Below, piece by piece: positions 17,603 through 25,683 of a stretch of 64,000 bases of DNA. Location: positions 248,001 through 312,000 of the forward strand of contig CAWDVK010000004.1 in NCBI GenBank assembly GCA_963805715.1, given 5' to 3'. The position numbers were made by a program, and so were the translations under genes. The stretch is from CAWDVK01 sp963805715. GTDB lineage: Bacteria > Actinomycetota > Actinomycetes > Streptosporangiales > Streptosporangiaceae. The notes below the pieces were generated by a model, which had not been told where the DNA came from, made no database searches, and saw only the letters and a list, made by a program, of their open reading frames with translations. Positions within the stretch are counted from its first letter, which is position 1. Each line of letters starts with the position of its first letter.

Positions 17603-18208
17603 GTGTCCGGTCATGTCGCGGGAATCCTGCTGGCCGCGGGCGAGGGCAGCAGGCTCGGCCAGCCCAAGGCGCTGATCGAGGTCGGCGGCGCGCAGCTGGC
17701 GGCGCGCGGTGCCAGGCTGCTGCACGACGGGGGCGCCGCGCCCGTCATCGTGGTGACCGGCGCAACCGCCGTTGACCTGACCGGTGTCATCGTCGTGCAT
17801 AACCCGCACTGGCGCGACGGCATGGGCTCCTCGCTGGCCGCCGGGCTGGCCAGCGTCCCCGGCACCTGCCCGGCCGCGGTGATCGCCCTGGTCGACCAGC
17901 CGCTAGTCGGGGCGGAATCGGTGCGCAGGCTGATCGCCGCGCACCTGTCCGGCGCCAGCGTGGCCGTGGCCGCCTACCACGGGCAGCCGCGTAACCCGGT
18001 CCTGATCGGCCGTGAGCACTGGGCCGAGGTCACGGCCCGGGCCGCCGGAGACGCCGGGGCCCGGCTGTTCCTGCGCGCCCATCCCGAGCTGGTAACCCTG
18101 GTGGAATGCGGCGACACCGGCCGCCCCGACGATATCGACACGCGCGCCGACCTGAAGCGGATCGGGCGCCTCATGCGGAGTGCGGATTCCGTTCCGGATC
18201 AGGATTGA
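17603..18208 (+). CDS. MobA/MocA-like nucleotidyltransferase
   Basis: 201 residues. NTP-transferase fold: LLAAGEGSRLGQPKALIEVGG at the N-terminus (nucleotide loop), NPHWRDGMGSSLAAGL, ALVDQPLVGAE (metal-binding Asp) and the terminal GRPDDIDTRADL. It resembles the MocA/CoxD-neighbour group that makes molybdenum cytosine dinucleotide cofactor, which fits the XdhC-like gene just before it. GTG start at 17603. Its last 10 nt overlap the convergent epimerase gene. Confidence 0.85.
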   Translation: MSGHVAGILLAAGEGSRLGQPKALIEVGGAQLAARGARLLHDGGAAPVIVVTGATAVDLTGVIVVHNPHWRDGMGSSLAAGLASVPGTCPAAVIALVDQPLVGAESVRRLIAAHLSGASVAVAAYHGQPRNPVLIGREHWAEVTARAAGDAGARLFLRAHPELVTLVECGDTGRPDDIDTRADLKRIGRLMRSADSVPDQD

Positions 18209-19134
18209 AGGACCTGGATCCCCCAGCTGCGGGCGGAGCTGGCGCCCGGCTCCAGCGTGATCAGGTCGGTGCCGGTCACGAAGGCGTTCGCCGGGCAGGT
18301 CATCGGCTCGATGGCGAGCGCTCGCCGGCGCTGCGCGCCGAGCCCGTCGCCGGTGAAGACCTGCAGCCAGTCGTAGCCGCGGCCGGCCCAGAACCCGAGC
18401 GTCCGCTGCGGCCCCGCCAGCCTGACCCAGGCCCGGCCGTCTGAGTTCCTGGCCAGACCGGTGAAGGCATCGTCCATGCCGGTGCCGGCGATCCGGCGCG
18501 GCTGGCGGAAGTCGAAGGGCGTCGTGCCGATGTCCCGCGAGGGCCCCGCCGGGATGCCCCGGCTGTCGGCCGGCAGCCAGCGTGCCGCCGGCAGCTGGAG
18601 CTCGCAGTCGTCAATCAGCGGCGGGCCGGCGGACAGGTAGGGGTGCGAGCCTGTCCCGTACGGCGCCGGCCGCGATCCCGCGTTGACCGCCGTGATGGTG
18701 ACCTCCAGCCCGGCCGCCGCGCTGACCTGATAGGCGGCCGTGAGCGCCAGGCAGAACGGATAGCCAGGCTGGCCGTGCAGGATGCAGCCGAGCTCGACGC
18801 GGTCCGGGGCGTGGCTGGCGGCGTCCCAGCCCGTCCACCGGGTCAGCCCGTGAATGGCGTTGCCATGGGCAGTCTCGTTGATCGGCAGCTGGTGACTGGC
18901 ACCGGCGAAGTCGTACCTGCCGTGGTCGATCCGGTTCGGCCAGGGGGCCAGCAGCTGGCCTGCGCCAGCCGGCGGCAGCTCGTCGGCCTCGTACTCCACG
19001 ATGAGCGGCTCGCTGCCGAACCGGAGCCGTCGCAGGCCCGCGCCGAGCTCGGTGATGGTGGCCGCATAGTCCCCCGCGGCGATCTCGTACTGCTGGCCGG
19101 TGAGTGGGACCGCCGACTGGTCTGTCTGGCTCAT
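18199..19134 (-). CDS. Aldose 1-epimerase family protein
   Basis: 311 residues, soluble. Pattern of a galactose mutarotase-like protein: LLAPWPNRIDHGRYDF, NAIHGLTRW (catalytic His region), GTGSHPYL with the second His, DDAFTGL, and the C-terminal IEPMTCPANAF where the general-base Glu sits. It interconverts sugar anomers; a link to the galactose genes 8 kb away is only suggestive. ATG 19134 was chosen since homologous sequence begins a few residues later; the 48 codons upstream to 19278 are low-complexity. It converges with the MocA-like gene, overlapping by 10 nt. Confidence 0.88.
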   Translation of the reverse strand: MSQTDQSAVPLTGQQYEIAAGDYAATITELGAGLRRLRFGSEPLIVEYEADELPPAGAGQLLAPWPNRIDHGRYDFAGASHQLPINETAHGNAIHGLTRWTGWDAASHAPDRVELGCILHGQPGYPFCLALTAAYQVSAAAGLEVTITAVNAGSRPAPYGTGSHPYLSAGPPLIDDCELQLPAARWLPADSRGIPAGPSRDIGTTPFDFRQPRRIAGTGMDDAFTGLARNSDGRAWVRLAGPQRTLGFWAGRGYDWLQVFTGDGLGAQRRRALAIEPMTCPANAFVTGTDLITLEPGASSARSWGIQVLQS

Positions 19135-19406
19135 GACCCCATCATGGCGTGCGGCCGGGCCCGAAGTCGCCTGAGACGGATGATGCCGGCGGGGCTGCTT
19201 GGGGAGCGGGGGACCTTCAGCCCCGCCGGCACTTGCACGATAGCCGTCACGGCGGGACATCGGAGCGAACTTCACCAACCCCGGGGCTAGTTGTCCGGCT
19301 CACGTCAGCCGGCGGCCGCCCGGAATCCGGTCGCCGCCATCCTCGCCTCCGGCGCCGACCATGACCGTCCGGCGCTGGCCTGGCCGCCCCCTGAATGGCG
19401 AATGAC

Positions 19407-19436
19407 AATGGCCGCGCATTTACCCGCGCGGCCATT
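19407..19436 (-). terminator. Hairpin terminator; only notable element in 19135-19469
   Basis: AATGGCCGCGC (19407-19417) and GCGCGGCCATT (19426-19436) form a perfect 11-bp stem with an 8-nt loop, 34 nt beyond the stop of the peptidoglycan-binding gene. There is no clear T run. The rest of this 335-bp gap would contain the promoter of nothing obvious, as both flanking genes read leftward. Confidence 0.65.
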
Positions 19437-19469
19437 GATAATTGCCTGTTACCGCCGGGCGGCTGCGCG

Positions 19470-20024
19470 CTAGCTTTCCCCGCGGATAAGCGCATTCCAG
19501 GTGAGCGGACCGACGGTACCGTCGGCGGCCAGCCCGTGCCTGCTCTGGAAGTTCCGCACGTCCCCACGGGTGATGCTGCCGAAGTAGCCGGTGACCGGCA
19601 GGTTACGGTAGCCGTACCCGTACCGCAGGTTGTGCTGCAGGGCCGCCACCGCTGAGCCGCGGTTGCCGAAGCGCACCTGGATGATGAGCCTGTTCCAGGT
19701 GGCCGATCCCACCACCCCGTCCGCCGCCAGTCCCCGCACGTGCTGGAAGTTCCTGACGTCTGCCCTGGTCACCGAGCCGAAGGTGCCGTCCGTGCCGATT
19801 CTGTAGCCGCGTGCCCGCAGCAGGTACTGGATCGCGTAGACGCGCTCGCCCCTGGCCCCGTAGCTGACGGTCGGCCAGGAGAGCGCGGCCGGGCTGCTCG
19901 CTGACCGGGCTGATGCCGTGGCGGTCGCGGCGCTGGCGGTCCCGGTGGCGACGAGCGCGGGCATCGTCCCGGCCATCGCCAGGCCGGCAACCCCGATGCT
20001 GATACGGCGCAAGGAAAGCCTCAT
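19470..20024 (-). CDS. Secreted protein with two peptidoglycan-binding (PG_binding_1) domains
   Basis: 184 residues. A basic start MRLSLRRIS, a hydrophobic stretch and ATGTASAA give a signal peptide (about 1-33). Two PG_binding_1 repeats follow (about 52-112 and 116-182), both with the GxxGxxVxxxQxxL...TW pattern: ALSWPTVSYGARGERVYAIQ and DGTVGPLTWNALI. No catalytic domain, so it is a cell-wall-bound binding or scaffold protein. It is monocistronic between a hairpin terminator and a non-coding stretch with AT-rich patches (20150-20230). Confidence 0.88.
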   Translation of the reverse strand: MRLSLRRISIGVAGLAMAGTMPALVATGTASAATATASARSASSPAALSWPTVSYGARGERVYAIQYLLRARGYRIGTDGTFGSVTRADVRNFQHVRGLAADGVVGSATWNRLIIQVRFGNRGSAVAALQHNLRYGYGYRNLPVTGYFGSITRGDVRNFQSRHGLAADGTVGPLTWNALIRGES

Positions 20025-20258
20025 GGTCCTGATCCCCCCGTAATATCGCGCTACCGCCGTCGCGGTGCGCTGCTGAGACGGCCGGGCGGCGAGAATGCCT
20101 GCTGAACCAGCACGTCTGTAAGCCGAAGCTAATAGGCGCCCGACAGGTGAGTCAACTGGCCGCGCAGCTTCTCTTTCTTACCGGCAAGTCTCATCAACGC
20201 TGCTGATATCCGGAGCGCTATTCTTTACCTTTGCCGGGCGGCCGGAGCGACTGCGGCG

Positions 20259-20969
20259 CTAGCGGCCCCGGTTGCCGATGTAGCTGGCGAAGACCACAAC
20301 GTCGCCCAGGTAGTGCCCGGTCCGCGGGTCGAACTCCCCGCCGCAGGTGACCAGCCGCAGGGTCGGCCAGTCGGTGAAGCCGTAGACCCGGGATGTGGGA
20401 AATTCGGCCTTGAGGTACAAGGCGACGGAATAGACCCCGAAGATAACCGTTCGCCCGTTGTGCAGCCGGACGAGGATCTGGTCGCCCGGGCGGAGATCGC
20501 CGAGCCGGTAGAAAATCGCCGGGCCGACGCCCGCCGCGTCCACATGGCCGAAGATGGCAGCTGCCCCTGGCTCACCCGGGGTGGGACCGCCGTCGTACCA
20601 GCTGGTGACAAACGGCCTGGTCAGCGGCGGAACGGCGACCGCGCCGTCCCGGCTGAGGCCGAGCGGGATCACGCCGGCCCGCACGCCGATCGCCGGGATC
20701 GCGATGCCGACCGGCAGTGACCGGCCCAGCGGATGCGGCCCGCGGCCCGTATCGCCGGCCGGGACGGGCGGCCGGCCAGCCGGGCCGGCTGCGGCCGCCC
20801 AGGCTGGCGGAACCGGCGGGGGTGACCAGCGCAGCGTGTCATGACCCGCGAACGCCATGGTGATTCCGGCCGCGATCAGGGTCGCGGCCACGACGTTGAG
20901 CCACGAAACCCCGGCCGGGCGGTGCTCAGGCACCCGGCTGTGCCCAGGCCGCTGCCGTAGCGCGCGCAT
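20259..20969 (-). CDS. Class F sortase
   Basis: 236 residues. One N-terminal membrane segment (about 22-42), a Pro/Ala/Gly linker, then the sortase fold (about 88-232): IPAIGVRAGVIPLGL, catalytic His in AAIFGHVDAAGVG, catalytic Cys in LRLVTCGGEFDPRTG, and the terminal YLGDVVVFA in place of the usual 'YLDNVIV'; the class F Arg is taken to be the one in DPRTGHY. Class F enzymes are widespread in actinobacteria, and their substrates are poorly known. The only nearby membrane-anchored surface protein (23751-24242) lacks a clear LPxTG. Confidence 0.88.
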   Translation of the reverse strand: MRALRQRPGHSRVPEHRPAGVSWLNVVAATLIAAGITMAFAGHDTLRWSPPPVPPAWAAAAGPAGRPPVPAGDTGRGPHPLGRSLPVGIAIPAIGVRAGVIPLGLSRDGAVAVPPLTRPFVTSWYDGGPTPGEPGAAAIFGHVDAAGVGPAIFYRLGDLRPGDQILVRLHNGRTVIFGVYSVALYLKAEFPTSRVYGFTDWPTLRLVTCGGEFDPRTGHYLGDVVVFASYIGNRGR

Positions 20970-21152
20970 GCCGCGCAGCCGTCTGCATCATGCCCCCGTC
21001 AGTGCCGCGTCCAGGTCCCCGCCGATGTCATTCCCGTCGGCTGCCTGGTCACTCGGGCCCAGCGGGTGGCGATGTCATGACCCCGGGCATTCTCCCGGCC
21101 CGATGCCCGTCATCCGCCGCGCGGCCAGCCGGTTCCTCGCGGGCCGCGGCCG

Positions 21153-21184
21153 GGCTAGCTCCGGGGCTAGCTCCGGGGCTAGCT
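21153..21184 (+). repeat. 12-bp tandem repeat at the end of an unknown gene
   Basis: About two and a half copies of GGCTAGCTCCGG. The stop codon of the minus-strand gene (21179-21181) falls inside the repeat, and each unit would offer another TAG in the same frame. Confidence 0.7.
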
Positions 21185-22180
21185 CAGCGCCGCCGGGGGA
21201 GCCGCCGGCCCGTCCTTCGGGGCCAGCACCCCGGTGCGGACCGCCTCCGCGGCCAGCACGCCGAAAAGGTAGAAATAAGCGGACTCCTCGTCGCCGAAGA
21301 CCCGGACGTCACGCCGGAGGCCGCCCGCCGCGCTGAACACCTCGTAGCCGGCCAGCGTCGGCACCAGGCACAGGGCGCCGTCGACTGCCGCGCCGATCGC
21401 GTACGCGGACTCGGGGATGGCGGCCAGGGCGGCAAGCTCGGCAAAGATGCACTGGGTGGCCACGGGCTGCGCGCTGCGGCGCCGCCTGGGAGCCGGGGAC
21501 GCGGGCGCCGGCCGGGCGGCCCGGCTGTCGCGCTCGGCGGCCGCTCTGTGCCGGGCCGCGGCCTCCATGGCCGCCGCCTCCAGGGGCAGCCGGCGCTCCG
21601 CGGCCGGCGGCAGCGCGACGCCGGACCTGTCATTCAGGCCGGCCGGGCTGAATCCGGCGGGCAGGGAGCCGGACGGGTCCGCGCCCGGTGCGGAATCACT
21701 GAATCCGGCCGGCGGGCAGGTGGCCGGGGCCGGCCCGCTGACCGGTGCGGCAGGTGCCGGCTGCAGGTCCCGGCCGGGCGCTGGCCGACCAGGAAGGCGA
21801 GGGTAGTCCGCCCGCTCCTCCACGATGTCGGTCACCTCGTCGCGCGCCGTGACCAGCTCAAAGACGCCGCGGTCCACCTGCCAGTAGCCGAGCTGCGCGG
21901 CCAGGTAGCCGTCCTGGCCCAGGTAGCCGAGGTGCAGCCGGTCACCGAGATCGTCGAGGATGATGCAGCGCTCGCCGCGGAACATCCCGGTCGGGCGCGA
22001 CTCCCAGACAGCCTCGACCTCCTGGATGGGCAGCTGCTTGCGCCAGTGGCCGGTGGCCGGCTCGAAGCCGAGTTCCTCCGGCGGCGGGCAGGCGGCGAAC
22101 AGCACGACGTCAGCACCGGTCGGCCCGATCCCCGCCTCGTAGGGAGCGCCACGGTATGTCGCCATGAGCCGGTAGCGCAT
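21179..22180 (-). CDS. Unknown two-domain protein
   Basis: 333 residues, no signal peptide or membrane segment. The N-terminal block (about 1-130) begins MRYRLMATYRGAPYEAG and contains WESRPTGMFRGERCIILDD and LGYWQVDRGVFELV; it is well structured and looks conserved. A roughly 90-residue Pro/Ala/Ser linker follows, then a second globular region (about 240-320) with CIFAELAALAAIPESAYAIG and DEESAYFYLFGVLA. I cannot assign a family. It starts 3 nt after the stop of the next unknown gene, so the two form a tight pair. My impression is that such pairs recur in actinobacteria, but that needs a search. Confidence 0.7.
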   Translation of the reverse strand: MRYRLMATYRGAPYEAGIGPTGADVVLFAACPPPEELGFEPATGHWRKQLPIQEVEAVWESRPTGMFRGERCIILDDLGDRLHLGYLGQDGYLAAQLGYWQVDRGVFELVTARDEVTDIVEERADYPRLPGRPAPGRDLQPAPAAPVSGPAPATCPPAGFSDSAPGADPSGSLPAGFSPAGLNDRSGVALPPAAERRLPLEAAAMEAAARHRAAAERDSRAARPAPASPAPRRRRSAQPVATQCIFAELAALAAIPESAYAIGAAVDGALCLVPTLAGYEVFSAAGGLRRDVRVFGDEESAYFYLFGVLAAEAVRTGVLAPKDGPAAPPAALS

Positions 22181-22183
22181 TGC

Positions 22184-22711
22184 CTAGATCCCCTCCGCCG
22201 GAGACAGCCATACCTGCCCGTCGTAGCGGGCGATGAAGTCCGCCTGGCCTGACTGGATCCGGAAGATCTCGGTGCCCACGGGGACCGGCACCGGCTCGGT
22301 ATAGAACTCGGTGATCGCCAGGACATGCGCCGGCGCGCCCCAGGCGGCCGGGGCTGCCGCCCATTGCATGCTGGCCGCCTGACCGGCTACCTGCAGCGGC
22401 TCGGTGCCGACGGTGCGCCAGCGCAGCAGGTAGAGCTGGTCCATGTCGGGCGTGAAGTCGGAGCCCTCGTAACCGAGGCCGCACGCGTCGTAGAATTCGG
22501 CGGGATACAGGAATGAGCTGTCGGCCGCCAGGTACACGTAACCCGAGATGATCGACCGGCGGCCAGTCAGGTAGGGCTCGACCAGCCGCGGCGGGATTGC
22601 CTTGTGCATGGGCGTTCCCGGCGCTATGGCCGCGAGAGTCCGGTCGACCTGGCGCACGCTGTCCCCTGTGGTCAGAGTCTCCTTTAGTCCCACGAGACTC
22701 TCATATCGCAA
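22184..22711 (-). CDS. Unknown protein, partner of the downstream gene
   Basis: 175 residues, soluble, unusually rich in Tyr/Phe/Glu for this genome, which suggests a folded domain: VEPYLTGRRSIISGYVYLA, FLYPAEFYDACGLGYEGSDF, DMDQLYLLRWRTVG and VLAITEFYTEPVPVPVGTE. The start is TTG 22711, supported by GAGGA with 7-nt spacing; the nearby ATG at 22704 is in another frame and stops after six codons. I do not recognise the family. Its coupling to the next gene argues for a shared function. Confidence 0.7.
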   Translation of the reverse strand: MRYESLVGLKETLTTGDSVRQVDRTLAAIAPGTPMHKAIPPRLVEPYLTGRRSIISGYVYLAADSSFLYPAEFYDACGLGYEGSDFTPDMDQLYLLRWRTVGTEPLQVAGQAASMQWAAAPAAWGAPAHVLAITEFYTEPVPVPVGTEIFRIQSGQADFIARYDGQVWLSPAEGI

Positions 22712-22904
22712 AAATACGTCCTCAACTGCTTCCGTGTACGTGCTATACCGGCCGCCAGCGTACTCGCGACAGGCCGGCGGGCGTCCGGTGACTGGCCGGC
22801 GGTCGGCGCGAGAGCCTGAAAGGGCGGGCGGGCCCGGGCGGGACGGGCGGACTGGGCGGGGCGGGCGCGGACTGGGCGGGGCGGGCGGGGCATAAGGTTG
22901 GCCG

Positions 22905-23714
22905 GTGTCCTTGCTGAGTCCCGAGCCGAGGTTCCGGCATGACGACGGCTCCGCCGACCCGGCAGCGACGGCCGCGCTAGCCGCTTACGCCGCGGGAACC
23001 GGCAGCGAGCACGCCGCGCTGTCCGCGCTGGCGGCAGGACGCCTGCTCGTCCCGGTCGTCGCGGCGGTCACGGAGCAGGCGGAGCCCGGCGACCGGGCCG
23101 GCCAGGACGGCGCGGCGGCCAGGACGGCCCAGGCGGCGGAGACGGCGGAGACGGCGGAGACGGCGGAGACGGCCAGGGCGGGCGTGACGGGCGGCGGGGC
23201 AGCGGCAGAAAAGTCCAGCGAGATGGCCGTGCCCTCGCTCATCGGCCGTGACGGGCGGGCCGCCCTGCCGGTCTTCACCTCGCTGGCCGCGCTGGCCAGC
23301 TGGCGGCCTGGCGCCCGCCCTGTGCCGACGGCAGCCGAGCGGGTCTGGCAGGCCGCGGTGGCAGAGGGCAGCGCCGTCGTGATCAACGTCGCCGGGCCCG
23401 TCCCGCTGGTGGTGGAGGGCGCCCGGCTGGCCGCCCTGGCCGACGGCCGCGGTGCTCCCCGGCCCGAGCAGGATCCGGACATCAGGTCCGCGGTGGCAGC
23501 AGCCGTCGCGGCAGTCGACCCGGCCGCGGAATTCCGGCTGGTCACCCCGCCGCACGGCACCGATCTGGCGGTCGAGCTGGCCCTGCCCGCCGGGGCCGGC
23601 CGCGAGCCCGCCGACGCCATCGTCGGTCAGGTCGGGGAAGCCGTGGTCGCCGCGGTCGGCGACAGGCTCCGGCGTGACATCGCGATCACGCTCAGGTGGC
23701 GGCCGCAGGCCTGA
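22905..23714 (+). CDS. SseB-family protein
   Basis: 269 residues. SseB N-terminal-type fold: FRHDDGSADPAATAALAAYA and LLVPVVAA early, then LPVFTSLAALASWRPGARPV, VVINVAGPVPLVVEG; the C-terminal part (about 190-268) is a second alpha/beta domain ending RRDIAITLRW. Function in actinobacteria is unknown. An inserted Ala/Glu/Thr repeat (about 78-90, four copies of AET from a 9-bp DNA repeat) interrupts the first domain. GTG start, no strong ribosome-binding site; the upstream 100 nt are an imperfect GGGCGGGACGGGCGGACTGG-type G-rich repeat. Confidence 0.75.
   Translation: MSLLSPEPRFRHDDGSADPAATAALAAYAAGTGSEHAALSALAAGRLLVPVVAAVTEQAEPGDRAGQDGAAARTAQAAETAETAETAETARAGVTGGGAAAEKSSEMAVPSLIGRDGRAALPVFTSLAALASWRPGARPVPTAAERVWQAAVAEGSAVVINVAGPVPLVVEGARLAALADGRGAPRPEQDPDIRSAVAAAVAAVDPAAEFRLVTPPHGTDLAVELALPAGAGREPADAIVGQVGEAVVAAVGDRLRRDIAITLRWRPQA
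23136..23171 (+). repeat. 9-bp tandem repeat in the SseB-like gene
   Basis: Four perfect copies of GCGGAGACG, giving Ala-Glu-Thr repeats in the protein. The unit is a multiple of three, so copy number can vary without breaking the gene. Confidence 0.85.
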
Positions 23715-23750
23715 CCAGGCGCCCGCCGGATGGCCAGGCTCGAGACGCCG

Positions 23751-24242
23751 TCAGGACCCGGCACGCCGGCGGGACACCGCGAAACCGCCGGTGATCGCGC
23801 CGCCGGCGATCAGAGCCAGGCCGCCGAGCGCCAGCCCGCCGTTCGTCGTGGTGGACGTCGTGCCGTCACCGGTCTGCGCCCCCCCGGCAGCCGGCAGGTC
23901 CTGCACGTCCAGCGAGATCGTCGTGGAGCTGTTGTTGGAGCAGTCGACGCCGGGGTTGTACGGGCCCGCGGCCGTCCGGGCGGGGATCGTCACCGTGACC
24001 GAGAAGTCGCCCGCGGTGGCCGCCGGCGTCATCGGGATCTGCTCCGGCAGGCCGAGCGTGGTACCGAACAAGGTGGCGCTGGCCGCCGGGCCGCCGCAAT
24101 CGACCGTGAACGTCACCTGGCCGCCCGGGCTGACCGTGGCGGGCGACGCCGATCCGGTGGTACCAGCGAAAGCGGCAGGCCCGGCGGCGAGCATGGCTGC
24201 CGCGAGCACCCCTACCGACGCAGCCGACCTGGTCAGGCGCAT
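23751..24242 (-). CDS. Secreted, C-terminally membrane-anchored surface protein
   Basis: 163 residues. Signal peptide MRLTRSAASVGVLAAAMLAA ending at AFA (about 1-26); an Ig-like extracellular domain with two Cys (VDCGG, GVDCSNN) likely forming a disulfide (about 27-115); a Thr/Gly linker; then a hydrophobic segment GLALGGLALIAGGAITGGF and the basic tail SRRRAGS. That C-terminal arrangement resembles a sortase substrate, but no LPxTG or LAxTG pentapeptide precedes the segment (AAGGAQTGDG is present). ATG 24242 follows a GGGGGGAG site. Function unknown. Confidence 0.75.
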   Translation of the reverse strand: MRLTRSAASVGVLAAAMLAAGPAAFAGTTGSASPATVSPGGQVTFTVDCGGPAASATLFGTTLGLPEQIPMTPAATAGDFSVTVTIPARTAAGPYNPGVDCSNNSSTTISLDVQDLPAAGGAQTGDGTTSTTTNGGLALGGLALIAGGAITGGFAVSRRRAGS

Positions 24243-24504
24243 CTGATGGTTCTCCCCCCGAAGAACGCATGAGACCGTCCAGCGCCATGACGTGATGGCG
24301 TATAGCCGGGCGGAGCCGGCCTGAGGCGGCAATTCCTGCTGTGCGTCGGCGTGATACCCGGTGGCCTGACCTGCAAACTCCGCACCATCGGGGTCCGCGC
24401 CGGGCCCGCAGCAGTCGGCCGGACGGCCCGCGGCGCGCCGCCGGCGCAGGCACTGGCCCGGCCTGCCAGGCGGCCGCGGCCGCGGTCATGGCAGGATCGG
24501 CAGC

Positions 24505-25683
24505 ATGCTGCGCTGGCTGACCGCGGGGGAATCGCACGGCCGTGCCCTCGTGGCGGTCTGCGAGGGCATCCCGGCCGGCGTCGAGATCACCACTGCCGCC
24601 GTCGCGGCCGCCCTGGCCCGGCGGCGAGCGGGTTACGGCCGCGGTGCGCGGATGAAATTCGAGCAGGACGAGGTCGAGCTGACGGCGGGCGTGCGGCACG
24701 GCCTGACGCTGGGCGCGCCGGTGGCGATCAGGATCGCCAATACGGAGTGGCCGAAATGGGAGACGGTGATGTCGGCCGATCCCGTCGGGCCGGACCTCCT
24801 GGCCAGCCAGGCCAGGGCGGCGCCGCTGACCCGGCCGCGGCCCGGTCACGCGGACCTGGCGGGCATGCAGAAGTACGGGTTCGACGACGCGCGGCCGGTG
24901 CTCGAGCGCGCCAGCGCACGGGAGACCGCGGCCAGGGTGGCCCTGGGCGAGCTGGCCCGGAGGTTCCTCCGCCAGGTCGCCGGCGTCGAGATCGTCTCGC
25001 ACGTCGTGGCCATCGGATCGGTGTCGGCAGCTGGCGGGATCGTGCCGCTGCCGCAGGACGCGGACCGGGTGGACGCCGATCCGGTCCGCTGCCTGGACCC
25101 GGCGGCCAGCGCGGCGATGCGGGCTGAGGTCGACGCGGCGCGCCAGGATGGTGACACGCTGGGCGGGGTGATCGAGGTAGCCGTCTACGGCGTTCCGCCG
25201 GGGCTCGGCAGCCATGTGCACTGGGACCGGCGGCTGGACGGGCGGCTGGCCGGGGCGCTGATGAGCATCCAGGCGATCAAGGGCGTCGAGGTCGGTGACG
25301 GGTTCACGACGGCCGCGCGCCGGGGGTCGCAGGCGCATGACGAGATCGAGGCGGGCGGTGACGGCCTGCGCCGCCGGACCAACCGGGCTGGCGGAATCGA
25401 AGGCGGGATGAGCACGGGCGAGCTGATCAGGCTGCGGGCGGCGATGAAGCCGATCTCCACGGTGCCGCGGGCGCTGGCCACGGTAGACGTGCGGACCGGC
25501 GAGCCGGCCCCGGCGATTAACCAGCGCAGTGACGTAACCGCGGTGCCAGCCGCCGGCGTCGTGGCCGAGGCGATGGCTGCCCTGGTGCTGGCCGATACCG
25601 TGCTGGAGAAGTTCGGCGGTGACAGCGTGACGGAGACAGCCAGGAACCTGGATGGCTACCTGAAGGCGCTGGCAATCAGGTGA
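24505..25683 (+). CDS. aroC: Chorismate synthase
   Basis: 392 residues. Converts EPSP to chorismate with reduced FMN, the last shikimate step. Signatures: MLRWLTAGESHGRALVAVCE, GYGRGARMKFEQDEVE, RPGHADLAGMQKYGFDDARP with the RASARETAARVALG block, and GGIEGGMSTGELIRLRAAMKP. Length and order are normal for the long actinobacterial form. Its stop overlaps the aroK start by 4 nt. It heads a compact aroC-aroK-aroB-aroQ operon; the 262 bp upstream show no clear promoter. Confidence 0.96.
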   Translation: MLRWLTAGESHGRALVAVCEGIPAGVEITTAAVAAALARRRAGYGRGARMKFEQDEVELTAGVRHGLTLGAPVAIRIANTEWPKWETVMSADPVGPDLLASQARAAPLTRPRPGHADLAGMQKYGFDDARPVLERASARETAARVALGELARRFLRQVAGVEIVSHVVAIGSVSAAGGIVPLPQDADRVDADPVRCLDPAASAAMRAEVDAARQDGDTLGGVIEVAVYGVPPGLGSHVHWDRRLDGRLAGALMSIQAIKGVEVGDGFTTAARRGSQAHDEIEAGGDGLRRRTNRAGGIEGGMSTGELIRLRAAMKPISTVPRALATVDVRTGEPAPAINQRSDVTAVPAAGVVAEAMAALVLADTVLEKFGGDSVTETARNLDGYLKALAIR

